DNA from: Bacteroidota bacterium | Lineage (GTDB): Bacteria; Bacteroidota; Bacteroidia; B-17B0; B-17BO | Assembly (NCBI GenBank): GCA_947462425.1 | Contig: CANHPI010000010.1 | Location: 1-18,943, forward strand | DNA: 18,943 bases | Direction of reading: 5' to 3' | Shown: positions 7,603 to 15,230 of the stretch, piece by piece | Layout: every line of letters begins with the position of its first letter | How positions within the stretch are numbered: the first letter of the stretch is position 1 | The notes under the pieces: generated by a model | What the model was told of the DNA's origin: nothing | Database searches by the model: none | What the model saw: the letters and a program-made list of their open reading frames with translations, nothing else | Program-made: the position numbers and the translations under genes

Positions 7603-9247
7603 AATAAAATCATTATTTATTATTTGCTTTTTGTTTTCATTAGCAAATTCAATACAATCTCAAACTTTCACAAAATATTGGGTAAAATTTAAAGATAAAA
7701 ATGGTTCTCCATATACAATTGGAAATCCGAGTACTTACCTCACTTCAAAATCTATATTAAGAAGAACAAATCAAGGAATTGCCATTGACATTACTGATAT
7801 TCCTGTAAATCAAACTTACATTAATCAAGTAAATGCAACTGGAGCTCAGGTGTTTCAACGTTCAAAATGGATGAATGCAGCAATAGTTATTATTTCAAAT
7901 CCATCTCAGTTAACAGCAATTAATAGTTTAACCTGTGTATTAAATACTTCGCCGGTAGCACGCTTTATTAAAACCAAGGCTGATGAAGAGGTATCATTTG
8001 ATATTACTGAACAAGTACTTAAAAAATCATCAAACGTGTCGTCTTATAATTATGGTCCATCATTTACTCAGGCTAACCAAATTGGAGCTGATTGTATGCA
8101 TGAAAATGGATTTAGAGGTCAAAATATGATTATTGCCGTTATTGATGCGGGTTTTAGTCAGGTAAATATTAATCAAGTATTTGATTCCTTAAGAAATGAA
8201 GGAAGATTATTAGGAACTAGAGATTATGTTCAAGGAAATACATCTGTTTACGAAGATTATTTGCATGGAGCTAATTGCTTATCATTAATGGCAGGTAATA
8301 CTCCGGGACAGTTAATTGGGACCGCACCAAAAGCAAGTTATTGGTTATTGCGCTCTGAAGATGTGTTTAGCGAAAAAATTATTGAAGAAAATAATTGGGT
8401 AGTTGCTGCAGAGTTTGCTGATAGTGTTGGTGCTGATATTGCAACAACATCTCTAGGGTATACAACTTTTGATATCTCATCCCAAAATCATATTTATGCC
8501 GATTTAAATGGTAAAACATCTGTTGCTTCTATCGCCTCAACAATGGCAGCTCGTAAAGGTATTTTTGTATTAAATGCCGCTGGAAATGAAGGCGCTAGTG
8601 CTTGGACTTATATTGGAATTCCGGCTGATGCAGATAGTATTTGTACAGTTGGCTCAGTAGATGCAAGTGGTACGCATTCTAGTTTTAGTTCTATTGGTCC
8701 AACGGCAGATGGAAGAATTAAACCTGATTTAAGTTCAATGGGGCAGGGATCTTATGTTTGTAATCCTGGCTTTAATTTTAGTTCTGGCAATGGAACTTCT
8801 TATGCAACACCTATTTTAGCTGGAGCTGTTGCGTGTTTATGGCAGGCTAATCCTACAAAAACAAATATGCAAATATTGCAAGCTTTAAAAGCCTCAGCTT
8901 CTCAAGCATTATCGCCTGATAATAATTATGGTTGGGGTATCCCCAATATGTGCAGAGCGCATAATTTATTAAATGGAACAAATGTTAATGTAACAGAAAT
9001 AGGCTTGAATTCAAATTTTAGACTATTTCCAAATCCTACAAAACAACAAATTGGGTTTACCTTAAATCAACAACCTCAAACCATTATATTAACAGATGTA
9101 TTAGGTCATATTATTGATTTCACATTAGTAGAAAAACAAGCTAATGAATTTTTGATTATCCTAAATAATACGATGTCATCAGGTGTTTATTTTGTATCAA
9201 TAACCACTTCAGAAGGAAAATTAAATAGTAAATTTATTAAAGAATAA
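7589..9247 (+). CDS. Type IX-secreted S8 (subtilisin-like) serine peptidase
   Basis: A 552-residue secreted protease. Residues 1-25 form a Sec signal peptide (KIKSLFIICFLFSLANSIQSQ). Residues about 26-130 form an N-terminal region seen in Bacteroidota subtilases and probably act as a propeptide. The S8 domain spans about 160-460: catalytic Asp186 in IIAVIDAGF, His226 in EDYLHGANCLSLMAG, oxyanion Asn333 in NAAGNEG, and Ser404 in GNGTSYATP. Residues about 474-552 are a type A type IX sorting domain (FRLFPNPTKQQ, later SGVYFVSITTSEGK, ending KFIKE). The protein should therefore cross the outer membrane by the Por/T9SS system and be released or anchored at the surface. Its ATG overlaps the preceding lipoprotein gene by 14 bp. 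Confidence 0.93.
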   Translation: MELNKIKSLFIICFLFSLANSIQSQTFTKYWVKFKDKNGSPYTIGNPSTYLTSKSILRRTNQGIAIDITDIPVNQTYINQVNATGAQVFQRSKWMNAAIVIISNPSQLTAINSLTCVLNTSPVARFIKTKADEEVSFDITEQVLKKSSNVSSYNYGPSFTQANQIGADCMHENGFRGQNMIIAVIDAGFSQVNINQVFDSLRNEGRLLGTRDYVQGNTSVYEDYLHGANCLSLMAGNTPGQLIGTAPKASYWLLRSEDVFSEKIIEENNWVVAAEFADSVGADIATTSLGYTTFDISSQNHIYADLNGKTSVASIASTMAARKGIFVLNAAGNEGASAWTYIGIPADADSICTVGSVDASGTHSSFSSIGPTADGRIKPDLSSMGQGSYVCNPGFNFSSGNGTSYATPILAGAVACLWQANPTKTNMQILQALKASASQALSPDNNYGWGIPNMCRAHNLLNGTNVNVTEIGLNSNFRLFPNPTKQQIGFTLNQQPQTIILTDVLGHIIDFTLVEKQANEFLIILNNTMSSGVYFVSITTSEGKLNSKFIKE

Positions 9248-9387
9248 GTTTGGTTGTAATTTTTTGTTATAAATCTAACTTAGTTTTATTTTAAATATTT
9301 CTCGAATTTACTTTAATAATATTGATTAATATCTTATTAGAAAAATTAACAAAGTACTTTATATTATCCATTATTTTAAATATAAAT
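9248..9387. other. Convergent AT-rich gap between subtilase and rfbH
   Basis: This 140-bp gap between convergent genes holds one imperfect A/T hairpin (9314-9323 with 9328-9339, loop GATT) but no GC-rich stem with a T-tract. It may be a weak terminator. No gene is seen. Confidence 0.35.
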
Positions 9388-10695
9388 TTATGCTAAGATT
9401 TCATCGAAACATGAAATCATGTAGGCTAACATTTCATCATTAATCATCGGAGTAACACCAATCCAAAATGTATCATTTACAATAGTATCTGTATTTGGCA
9501 AATCTCCAACAACACGATAATCAACATCTTTAAAATAGGGCTGTTTTCGCAAATCACCTGCAAACAATAAACGAGTTGCTACTTTTTTAGCATCTAATTT
9601 TTGAACTAAATCATTGCGTGTTATTCCTGCATCTTTTTTAACAGTTATTAAAAATCCAAACCATGACGGATTAGAATTAGGTGTAACTTCTGGTAAAATT
9701 AACTTATTACAATGTTTTAATAAACCTTGCTTCAAAACATCATAATTATGTCGTCTTATTTTTATAAATTCATCTAATTTTTCTAACTGAGCTAAACCTA
9801 AAGCAGCTTGCATGTCAGTAATTTTTAAATTGAATCCTTGACGAGAGTATATATATTTATGATCATAACCCATTGGTAAGTCTCCTAATTGTTGACAAAA
9901 GCGCAAACCACATGTATTATCTTTCCCTGGTTCGCACCAACAATCTCGTCCCCAATCTCTAAACGATTCAGCTATTTTTTTTAATTTGGAATTAGAAGTG
10001 TAAATAGCGCCACCTTCGCCCATTGTAATGTGATGAGCAGGATAAAAACTTAGTGTTGCAATATCTCCAAATGTACCAACATGTTGCCCGTTATATGTTG
10101 CTCCTAAGGCGTCACAGCAATCTTCCATTAACCATAAATTATGTTTATCGCAAAATGCTGTAATAATATCTAAATTAAAAACGTTACCCATCGTATGAGC
10201 AATTACAATAGCCTTTGTTTTTGGGCTTAAAGCAGCTTCTAACTGCGTGACATCTATTTCATAATGAGGAATTGTAACATCCAAAAATACAGGAATAGCA
10301 CCATATTGAATTATTGGATTTACCGTTGTTGGAAAGGAAGCGGCAACAGTAATGACTTCATCTCCCGGCTTAATTCTTTCGTCACCTAACTCTTTAGCTG
10401 TTAAAGCTGCGAATGCTACTAAATTAGCTGACGAACCAGAATTAACCGTTAATACCGACTTTACATTAATATACTTTGCTAATTTTTTTTCGAATTCAGC
10501 ATTAAATTTTCCAGTTGTAAACCATGCGTCTAAAGCTGAGTCTGTAATGTAGGTTAATTCTTTATGATCGAATACTTTACCACTAACTGGTACTGCTGAT
10601 TCTCCCTTGATAAAAGGTTTAACTTTAAAAGCTTCATCATGATACTCTTTTATTAAAGCATGTATTTGATGTTTGATATCTAGTAATTTTGACAT
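9388..10695 (-). CDS. rfbH: CDP-4-keto-6-deoxyglucose 3-dehydrase (E1)
   Basis: A 435-residue member of the DegT/DnrJ/EryC1 fold that dehydrates CDP-4-keto-6-deoxyglucose at C3 using PMP. The PLP lysine of the aminotransferases is replaced by histidine in [14 protein letters not shown] (His221, by alignment to the known E1 His). The iron-sulfur ligands follow the E1 pattern exactly: Cys194-X57-Cys252-X-Cys254-X7-Cys262, holding a [2Fe-2S] cluster. So this is the radical-type 3-deoxygenase, not a sugar aminotransferase or the ColD type. It needs an E3 reductase partner, which is not in this window. The ATG at 10695 starts [23 protein letters not shown], normal for RfbH. It is the last gene of the leftward operon, separated from rfbG by the GxxExxY cassette. 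Confidence 0.96.
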   Translation of the reverse strand: MSKLLDIKHQIHALIKEYHDEAFKVKPFIKGESAVPVSGKVFDHKELTYITDSALDAWFTTGKFNAEFEKKLAKYINVKSVLTVNSGSSANLVAFAALTAKELGDERIKPGDEVITVAASFPTTVNPIIQYGAIPVFLDVTIPHYEIDVTQLEAALSPKTKAIVIAHTMGNVFNLDIITAFCDKHNLWLMEDCCDALGATYNGQHVGTFGDIATLSFYPAHHITMGEGGAIYTSNSKLKKIAESFRDWGRDCWCEPGKDNTCGLRFCQQLGDLPMGYDHKYIYSRQGFNLKITDMQAALGLAQLEKLDEFIKIRRHNYDVLKQGLLKHCNKLILPEVTPNSNPSWFGFLITVKKDAGITRNDLVQKLDAKKVATRLLFAGDLRKQPYFKDVDYRVVGDLPNTDTIVNDTFWIGVTPMINDEMLAYMISCFDEILA

Positions 10696-10713
10696 AGTTT
10701 ATTTTGTTTTTTG

Positions 10714-10743
10714 AACCATAAAATTCATAAAAGGACATATAAG
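10714..10743 (+). repeat. CATAAAA repeat, copy A
   Basis: This 30-bp copy starts AACCATAAAATTCATAAAAG and ends ATATAAG. It matches copy B at 27 of 30 positions without gaps. It lies 18 bp upstream of the rfbH start codon (rfbH reads leftward). The internal CATAAAA words are spaced 9 and 10 bp apart. Confidence 0.75.
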
Positions 10744-10772
10744 GTTTTATTCAAGGATTTGTTTATTTTTTT

Positions 10773-10802
10773 AACCATAAAAGTCATAAAAGAAAATATA
10801 AG
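10773..10802 (+). repeat. CATAAAA repeat, copy B
   Basis: This 30-bp copy starts AACCATAAAAGTCATAAAAG and ends ATATAAG, in the same orientation as copy A. It lies 10 bp past the stop of the GxxExxY gene. It forms an inverted pair with copy C on the other side of that gene. Confidence 0.75.
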
Positions 10803-10812
10803 TAAGGGCTAG

Positions 10813-11226
10813 TTATTCATTTAAAGTTCGGTAAAGTTCATTAACATATGTTTTTTGTCCATCATGGTAAATATTTGTTATATTAAAATTAAATAATATT
10901 CCAAAAGGAGCCTCTAATAAATTCATATAGGTAAGCAACTGTGCTTCATGAATTGGTAATATCTTTTCAACAGCTTTTAATTCTACTACTATAGTATTTT
11001 CAATAAATAAATCACAACGCAATTCTGTTTCTAATTGTAACCCTTTATAATTAACAGGGACTAATAATTCAGATGTAAAAGAAATCTCACGGATATTCAA
11101 TTCGTGAGCAAGGCATTTATGATAAACACTTTCTAATAAACCTGGGCCAAGCGACTTATGGACTTCAATAGCAGCGCCATTGATTTGGTAAGTAAGGTCT
11201 TTTATTTGTGCTTTAGTTAATCGCAT
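10813..11226 (-). CDS. GxxExxY protein, PD-(D/E)XK nuclease-like
   Basis: A 137-residue protein with the defining GxxExxY motif (Gly29, Glu32, Tyr35 in GPGLLESVYHKCL). It also has a PD-(D/E)XK-like core: Asp72 in LRCDLFI, Glu82-X-Lys84 in VVELKAV, and Gln96 in HEAQLLTYMNLL, followed by the beta strand FGILFNFN. This matches the small PDDEXK_3-type GxxExxY family, often present in several copies per genome; no activity is established that I can cite. All putative catalytic residues are present, so the gene looks intact. Its ATG at 11226 directly follows repeat copy C, which therefore forms its leader. It interrupts a sugar biosynthesis operon to which it has no evident metabolic relation. Confidence 0.9.
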   Translation of the reverse strand: MRLTKAQIKDLTYQINGAAIEVHKSLGPGLLESVYHKCLAHELNIREISFTSELLVPVNYKGLQLETELRCDLFIENTIVVELKAVEKILPIHEAQLLTYMNLLEAPFGILFNFNITNIYHDGQKTYVNELYRTLNE

Positions 11227-11230
11227 TTTT

Positions 11231-11258
11231 TTATGAACTTTTATGTCTTTTATGGTTT
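11231..11258 (-). repeat. CATAAAA repeat, copy C (inverted)
   Basis: Read on the minus strand it begins AAACCATAAAAGACATAAAAG and continues TTCATAA. Its core matches copy B at 19 of 20 positions, in opposite orientation. It lies between the rfbG stop (11261) and the GxxExxY start codon (11226), nearly filling that gap. It has the same 9- then 10-bp spacing of CATAAAA words. Confidence 0.75.
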
Positions 11259-11260
11259 AA

Positions 11261-12337
11261 TTATTTTTTAAGACAATAAGATTCTATTTGATTAACACGG
11301 CAATCGTAGATATTGTTTTTAAAATTCAACTCTTCTTGATATCCTTGAATTGTAAATTCAATAGTTTCTTCGAAATTTAATTTTGGTTTCCATTCTAAAA
11401 GATTAACCGCTTTTGTGATATCTAATTTCAATAAACCTGCTTCATGCAATTTTTCTGTTGCTTTTGGAGAATCTATTTTAATATTTGGAATTATTTTTTT
11501 CACTTCAGTCACCACATCTCCTACACTATAATTTTCAAAGGCAGACGGACCAAAGTTCCATCCACCAGAAAATATTTTTCCATTAGTCCATAATTTTTCT
11601 GCTAATTTCAAATAACCAAACACTGGTTCTAACACAAATTGCCATGGACGAACAGAATTAGGATTCCGAATTTCAGATGTTTGATTAGCATTATAAGCTC
11701 TGATCATATCTGGTATAATACGATTATCAGCCCAATCACCCCCACCAATAACATTTCCTGCTCTACCCGATGCAACATGAGCAGTATTTTCTTTAGTAAA
11801 AAAAGATTTGATATATGAATTTGTAATTAATTCAGAGCAACCTTTTGAAGCGCTATACGGATCATCTCCTCCCATCGCATCATTTTCGCGATAACCCCAC
11901 ATCCATTCATTGTTTTGATAACATTTATCAGTAGTAATATTAATAGCAACTTTTACTGAAGGACAATTTCTAACCGCTTCAAAAAAATTTACCGTTCCCA
12001 TTAAATTCGTTTCAAAATTATAATGTGGATTATTATATGATTCGATAACTAAAGGTTGAGCGGCTAAATGAAATGCAATATCTGGTTTAACTTGAATAAA
12101 ATAATTTTGTAACTGCTCCAAATTTCTTATGTCACCATCTATGTGTTTTATTTTTTTTGAAAGTTCTGTGGTAATAAAATTATCCTTAGCTGTTAAAGGT
12201 GGTAAAGCATAACCATACACATCTGCCCCCAATTCTTTTAACCAAATACACATCCAAGAGCCTTTAAAACCAGTATCACCAGTTACCAATACTTTTTTAC
12301 CTTTATATATTTCGGAAAATAAATCTACTTTTTTCAT
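11261..12337 (-). CDS. rfbG: CDP-glucose 4,6-dehydratase
   Basis: A 358-residue extended SDR enzyme that converts CDP-glucose to CDP-4-keto-6-deoxyglucose with bound NAD+. The Rossmann motif is TGDTGFKGSW at 19-28. The catalytic Thr-Asp-Lys lies in ITTDKCYQNNEW at 134-145, the Tyr161-X3-Lys165 pair is in DPYSASKGCSEL, and the diagnostic WGYRENDAMGGDDPYS stretch separates this family from dTDP-glucose dehydratase. I take the ATG at 12337 (MKKVDLFSEIYKGKKVLVTG): it follows the rfbF stop by 7 bp and gives the family's usual length. The longer in-frame option overlaps rfbF by 56 bp and adds atypical residues. It supplies the substrate for RfbH. Confidence 0.96.
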   Translation of the reverse strand: MKKVDLFSEIYKGKKVLVTGDTGFKGSWMCIWLKELGADVYGYALPPLTAKDNFITTELSKKIKHIDGDIRNLEQLQNYFIQVKPDIAFHLAAQPLVIESYNNPHYNFETNLMGTVNFFEAVRNCPSVKVAINITTDKCYQNNEWMWGYRENDAMGGDDPYSASKGCSELITNSYIKSFFTKENTAHVASGRAGNVIGGGDWADNRIIPDMIRAYNANQTSEIRNPNSVRPWQFVLEPVFGYLKLAEKLWTNGKIFSGGWNFGPSAFENYSVGDVVTEVKKIIPNIKIDSPKATEKLHEAGLLKLDITKAVNLLEWKPKLNFEETIEFTIQGYQEELNFKNNIYDCRVNQIESYCLKK

Positions 12338-12344
12338 AATGCCT

Positions 12345-13124
12345 TTATTTCCAAATTTTCCAGTCAGCTGAACCACTTTGCCATAATGCTTCCAATTCAA
12401 TTTTATCTCTCAAAGCATCCATACATTTCCAAAAACCATTGTGTTGGTATGCAGACAACTTTCCATCATTAGCAATATCAATAAGTGGTTTTTTCTCCCA
12501 CTGAATATTATCCATTTCACCATCTAAATAGTTGAAAATTTCAGGTTCCAAAACAAAAAAACCTCCATTAATACGCACACCATCTCCTATGGGTTTTTCT
12601 TGAAAAGTTTTTACAGTTCCGTTTTCATCAGTATCAACATTACCAAATCTACCGGGTAATTGAATAGAAGATAAGGTTGCAATTTTACCAGATTTTTTAT
12701 GAAATTCTAGTAATTGATTTATATTTATATCTGCAACACCATCACCATAAGTTAGCATAAATGGCTGTTCTCCTAAATATTTTTGAATACGTTTTATTCT
12801 TCCTGCTGTATTAGTGTTAATACCCGTATCCACTAAAGTTACTTTCCAGTTCTCAGAACCAGAATTGTGAACTTCCATTTTATTATTAGCCAAGTCAAAT
12901 GTTACATCTGTTTGATGTAAAAAATAATTCGCAAAATATTCTTTAATAACATAACCTTTATAGCCGCAGCAAACTACAAATTCATTAAAGCCATAATGAC
13001 TATAAATTTTCATGATATGCCATAAAATTGGCTTACCCCCAATTTCAACCATTGGTTTTGGTCTAAGATCAGTCTCTTCTGATAAACGAGTTCCAAGACC
13101 TCCAGCAAGAATTACAACTTTCAT
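12345..13124 (-). CDS. rfbF: Glucose-1-phosphate cytidylyltransferase
   Basis: A 259-residue sugar nucleotidyltransferase that makes CDP-glucose from CTP and glucose-1-phosphate, the first step of CDP-dideoxysugar synthesis. The N-terminal VVILAGGLGTRLSEET loop (3-18) binds nucleotide. RPKPMVEIGGKPILWHIMKIY (21-41) and YGDGVADININ (126-136) are typical of RfbF. Its early sequence distinguishes it from glucose-1-phosphate thymidylyltransferases. ATG at 13124 is chosen because it begins directly at the conserved MKVVILAGG. The longer in-frame extension would overlap the glycosyltransferase gene and only adds out-of-family residues. It starts 10 bp after the glycosyltransferase stop and ends 7 bp before rfbG. 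Confidence 0.96.
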   Translation of the reverse strand: MKVVILAGGLGTRLSEETDLRPKPMVEIGGKPILWHIMKIYSHYGFNEFVVCCGYKGYVIKEYFANYFLHQTDVTFDLANNKMEVHNSGSENWKVTLVDTGINTNTAGRIKRIQKYLGEQPFMLTYGDGVADININQLLEFHKKSGKIATLSSIQLPGRFGNVDTDENGTVKTFQEKPIGDGVRINGGFFVLEPEIFNYLDGEMDNIQWEKKPLIDIANDGKLSAYQHNGFWKCMDALRDKIELEALWQSGSADWKIWK

Positions 13125-13134
13125 ATGTAGATAT

Positions 13135-14070
13135 TTAAAAATTAATTCGTTCCTTTTCAATAACCAAAGGACGTTTGCGTATTTGTGTATGAATGGCACC
13201 AATATACTCTCCAATAATTCCAATAAAAAATAGTTGAATGGAAGAAAAGAAAAATATACCAATTACCATTGGAGCAGTACCTATTTGAAATTCATACCAA
13301 TAAATCAATTTATAAATAAAATAACCCACAGCTACTAAAAAACTTACTATTGCTGAGAAAAATCCTACAAATGCAGATAATCGTAATGGCAATTTTGAAT
13401 GGCTTGTAAATCCAAGCATTGCCACATCGTATAGTTTAAAAAAGCTTGAATTTGATTTTCCTGAAAAACGTTCTGGTTGAGCATAAGGAATTTCATATCG
13501 TCTAAAGCCTAATTCAGATACAAGCCCTCTTAAATATGGATATTGATCATCCAAATCTCTAATGATAGAAATAAATTTTTGGTCGTATAATCCAAATCCC
13601 GTAAAATTTTTAATTGTGGCTTCTCCGTCTGATGCGCTAGACAATATGTTATAAAAAAATTTCCTAACAGCGAACATAATAGGATTTTCCTTACTCTGTT
13701 TTTTAATACCAATAACTATTTTAAATCCCTCTTCCCATTTCTCTAAAAACTGAGGAATCATTTCTGGTGGTTCTTGGAAATCGGAAACCATATAAATAAC
13801 AGCGTCACCATGACACTGGATTAATCCATGAAAAGGAGAACGAATCCATCCAAAATTACGCTCATTAAAAATGACTTTTACATTCATGTTAGTAGCAGTA
13901 ATTTCCTTTAAAATTTCAGGAGTTTTATCAGTAGAACAATTATCAATCAAAACATGCTCATACGTATATTGAGGTAATTTTTCGAATATTTTACCTATCG
14001 TTTCAATTAGCAATCTAACGTTTCCTTCTTCGTTATAACACGGTGTAATAACTGAAATGTGTTTTTTCAT
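13135..14070 (-). CDS. GT2 family glycosyltransferase with C-terminal membrane anchor
   Basis: A 311-residue GT-A glycosyltransferase of the dolichyl-phosphate-sugar synthase/GtrB-like subgroup. The N-terminal HISVITPCYNEEGNVRLL is the nucleotide-sugar site, IDNCSTDKT follows, and SDFQEPPEMI at about 101-110 supplies the metal-binding acidic motif. Two hydrophobic helices lie at about 235-258 and 270-295, ahead of a basic tail (QIRKRPLVIEKERINF). This architecture commonly transfers a sugar to polyprenyl phosphate at the inner membrane, though donor and acceptor are not determined. I prefer ATG 14070 (MKKHISVITPCYNEEGN) over the in-frame ATG at 14091, which adds seven residues. It heads the leftward operon, so it may use the sugar made by the genes downstream. 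Confidence 0.88.
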   Translation of the reverse strand: MKKHISVITPCYNEEGNVRLLIETIGKIFEKLPQYTYEHVLIDNCSTDKTPEILKEITATNMNVKVIFNERNFGWIRSPFHGLIQCHGDAVIYMVSDFQEPPEMIPQFLEKWEEGFKIVIGIKKQSKENPIMFAVRKFFYNILSSASDGEATIKNFTGFGLYDQKFISIIRDLDDQYPYLRGLVSELGFRRYEIPYAQPERFSGKSNSSFFKLYDVAMLGFTSHSKLPLRLSAFVGFFSAIVSFLVAVGYFIYKLIYWYEFQIGTAPMVIGIFFFSSIQLFFIGIIGEYIGAIHTQIRKRPLVIEKERINF

Positions 14071-14189
14071 ATCAAATATCAAAAATAACATTTTTTAATA
14101 GAAATTAAGATTTATTTTAAATAGATATTCGGTAATTTGGTATAATTATTTTTAGTACTTTAAACCTTTATTTTTAAAGGTATTTTGTT
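14071..14189. promoter_or_regulatory. Divergent intergenic region of the polysaccharide locus
   Basis: This is the 119-bp gap between the two divergent sugar operons, so both promoters probably lie here. On the minus strand TATTTTTG (14087-14080) matches TAnnTTTG but is very close to the glycosyltransferase start. On the plus strand only a poor match (TTTG 14136, TACTTTAA 14156) is seen. No clear operator dyad was found. Confidence 0.35.
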
Positions 14190-14192
14190 TTG
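14176..14192 (+). promoter_or_regulatory. SD-like AAAGG and TTG start of the epimerase gene
   Basis: AAAGG (14176-14180) lies 9 bp before the TTG at 14190-14192. An in-frame TAA at 14175-14177 rules out an upstream start, and the first internal ATG falls after the Rossmann motif, so TTG is the best initiation codon. Purine-rich sites like this are scarce at the other starts here. Confidence 0.55.
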
Positions 14193-15224
14193 AATTCTAT
14201 TATTAAAGAAGATATTTCATCTATCATAAATCGTTTTGATTATTGGGATCGATTTAAGAATAAAACTGTTCTCATTACAGGAGCTAATGGTTTTTTACCA
14301 GCTTATATCGTTGAAACTTTTTTAGCATTAGACCCATCGTTTAACACTAAAGTAGTTGCGATGGTTAGGAATAAAGAAAAGGCCAACCAGCGTTTTAAGC
14401 AATACCATACAAATTCGAATCTCGAAATTATTGAACACGATGTTTGCAATGATTTTAATTATGAACCTAAAATAGATTTTATTATTCACGCAGCTAGTCA
14501 GGCAAGTCCTAAATATTACAAGGTAGATCCTGTTGGCACTTTAAATGCAAATGTACTTGGCACCATCAATTTGATAAAACTTGCGCAACAACATAAAGTT
14601 GAATCTTTTTTATACTTTAGCTCAGGCGAAGTTTATGGTGAAGTAAAAGCTGAAGATGTTCCCATAAAAGAAGATACTTTTGGCTATATTAATCCTGCTT
14701 TAGTCCGATCGTGCTATAGTGAAAGCAAACGTATGGGTGAAAATATTTGCGTTAGTTATTTCACACAATATGGTATTAACGCAAAAATAGTTAGACCATT
14801 TCACACATACGGGCCAGGCATGTTATTAGATGATGGACGTGTATTTGCGGACTTTGTTTCTAATATTGTGAATAAGCAAAACATTGTTTTAAATAGTGAT
14901 GGAAGTGCTAGAAGAGCTTTTTGTTATTTAACAGATGCAACTATTGGCTTTTTAACCATTCTTTTGAATGGAGAAAATGGTGAAGCCTATAATATGGGTA
15001 ATCCACAGGAAGAATATAGCATTTTAGAACTTGCGAAAATTTTGGTTAATGCTTATCCAGAATTTAATTTGCAAGTGATCTTAAACACAACCACTAATGC
15101 GGATTATTTAAAAAGTACCATTACAAGAAATTCACCTAATATTGATAAACTAAAAAAATTAAACTGGAGCCCAACTGTAACTGTTGAAGAAGGGTTTAAG
15201 CGAACAATTTCCAGTTTTTTATAA
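14190..15224 (+). CDS. NAD-dependent epimerase/dehydratase family sugar enzyme
   Basis: A 344-residue extended SDR enzyme acting on a nucleotide sugar. The NAD(P) motif is TGANGFL at 30-36, FIIHAASQASP at 97-107 follows, the catalytic serine region is FSSGEVYG at 143-150, and Tyr176-X3-Lys180 is in CYSESK. RPFHTYGPGM and the RRAFCYLTDA segment are substrate-side motifs shared with UDP-glucuronate decarboxylases and dTDP-glucose dehydratases. The protein does not carry the diagnostic residues of RfbG. Family members epimerise, reduce or dehydrate; the reaction is not determined. From its place before the TPP enzyme and opposite rfbFGH, a reductase or epimerase for the CDP-4-keto-3,6-dideoxy or branched sugar is a reasonable inference. 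It starts with TTG and ends 6 bp before the TPP-enzyme gene. Confidence 0.82.
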   Translation: MNSIIKEDISSIINRFDYWDRFKNKTVLITGANGFLPAYIVETFLALDPSFNTKVVAMVRNKEKANQRFKQYHTNSNLEIIEHDVCNDFNYEPKIDFIIHAASQASPKYYKVDPVGTLNANVLGTINLIKLAQQHKVESFLYFSSGEVYGEVKAEDVPIKEDTFGYINPALVRSCYSESKRMGENICVSYFTQYGINAKIVRPFHTYGPGMLLDDGRVFADFVSNIVNKQNIVLNSDGSARRAFCYLTDATIGFLTILLNGENGEAYNMGNPQEEYSILELAKILVNAYPEFNLQVILNTTTNADYLKSTITRNSPNIDKLKKLNWSPTVTVEEGFKRTISSFL

Positions 15225-15230
15225 TATATT

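Larger units (their letters stand above)
10714..11260. mobile_element. Putative GxxExxY cassette with inverted CATAAAA repeats
   Basis: The nuclease-like gene at 10813-11226 is enclosed by copies B (10773-10802, plus) and C (11231-11258, minus), which face inward and share 19 of 20 core bases. Copy A is an extra outer copy on the rfbH side. The right end begins directly after the rfbG stop at 11261. TTATTTTTT(T)AA occurs just outside both B and C and could be a target duplication, but it is simple sequence and weak evidence. No transposase is present. Calling this mobile is inference from the repeat geometry and from its position in the middle of the rfbFGH operon. Confidence 0.4.

Noticed and set aside
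11261..11271. TTATTTTTTAA outside repeat C and TTATTTTTTTAA (10763-10774) outside repeat B as a target-site duplication.
   Set aside because: It is simple T-rich sequence, differs in length and partly lies in the rfbG stop region, so it does not prove insertion.
12338..12400. Upstream extension of rfbG overlapping rfbF.
   Set aside because: The extra 21 residues are the antiphase reading of the rfbF C-terminus; ATG 12337 gives normal spacing and length.
13119..13135. AATATCTACATATGAAA occurs at both the rfbF start (minus strand) and the acetaldehyde dehydrogenase start (about 17156-17172).
   Set aside because: Both copies include ATGAAA start codons, and one chance match of this length is plausible in 19 kb of AT-rich sequence read on both strands.
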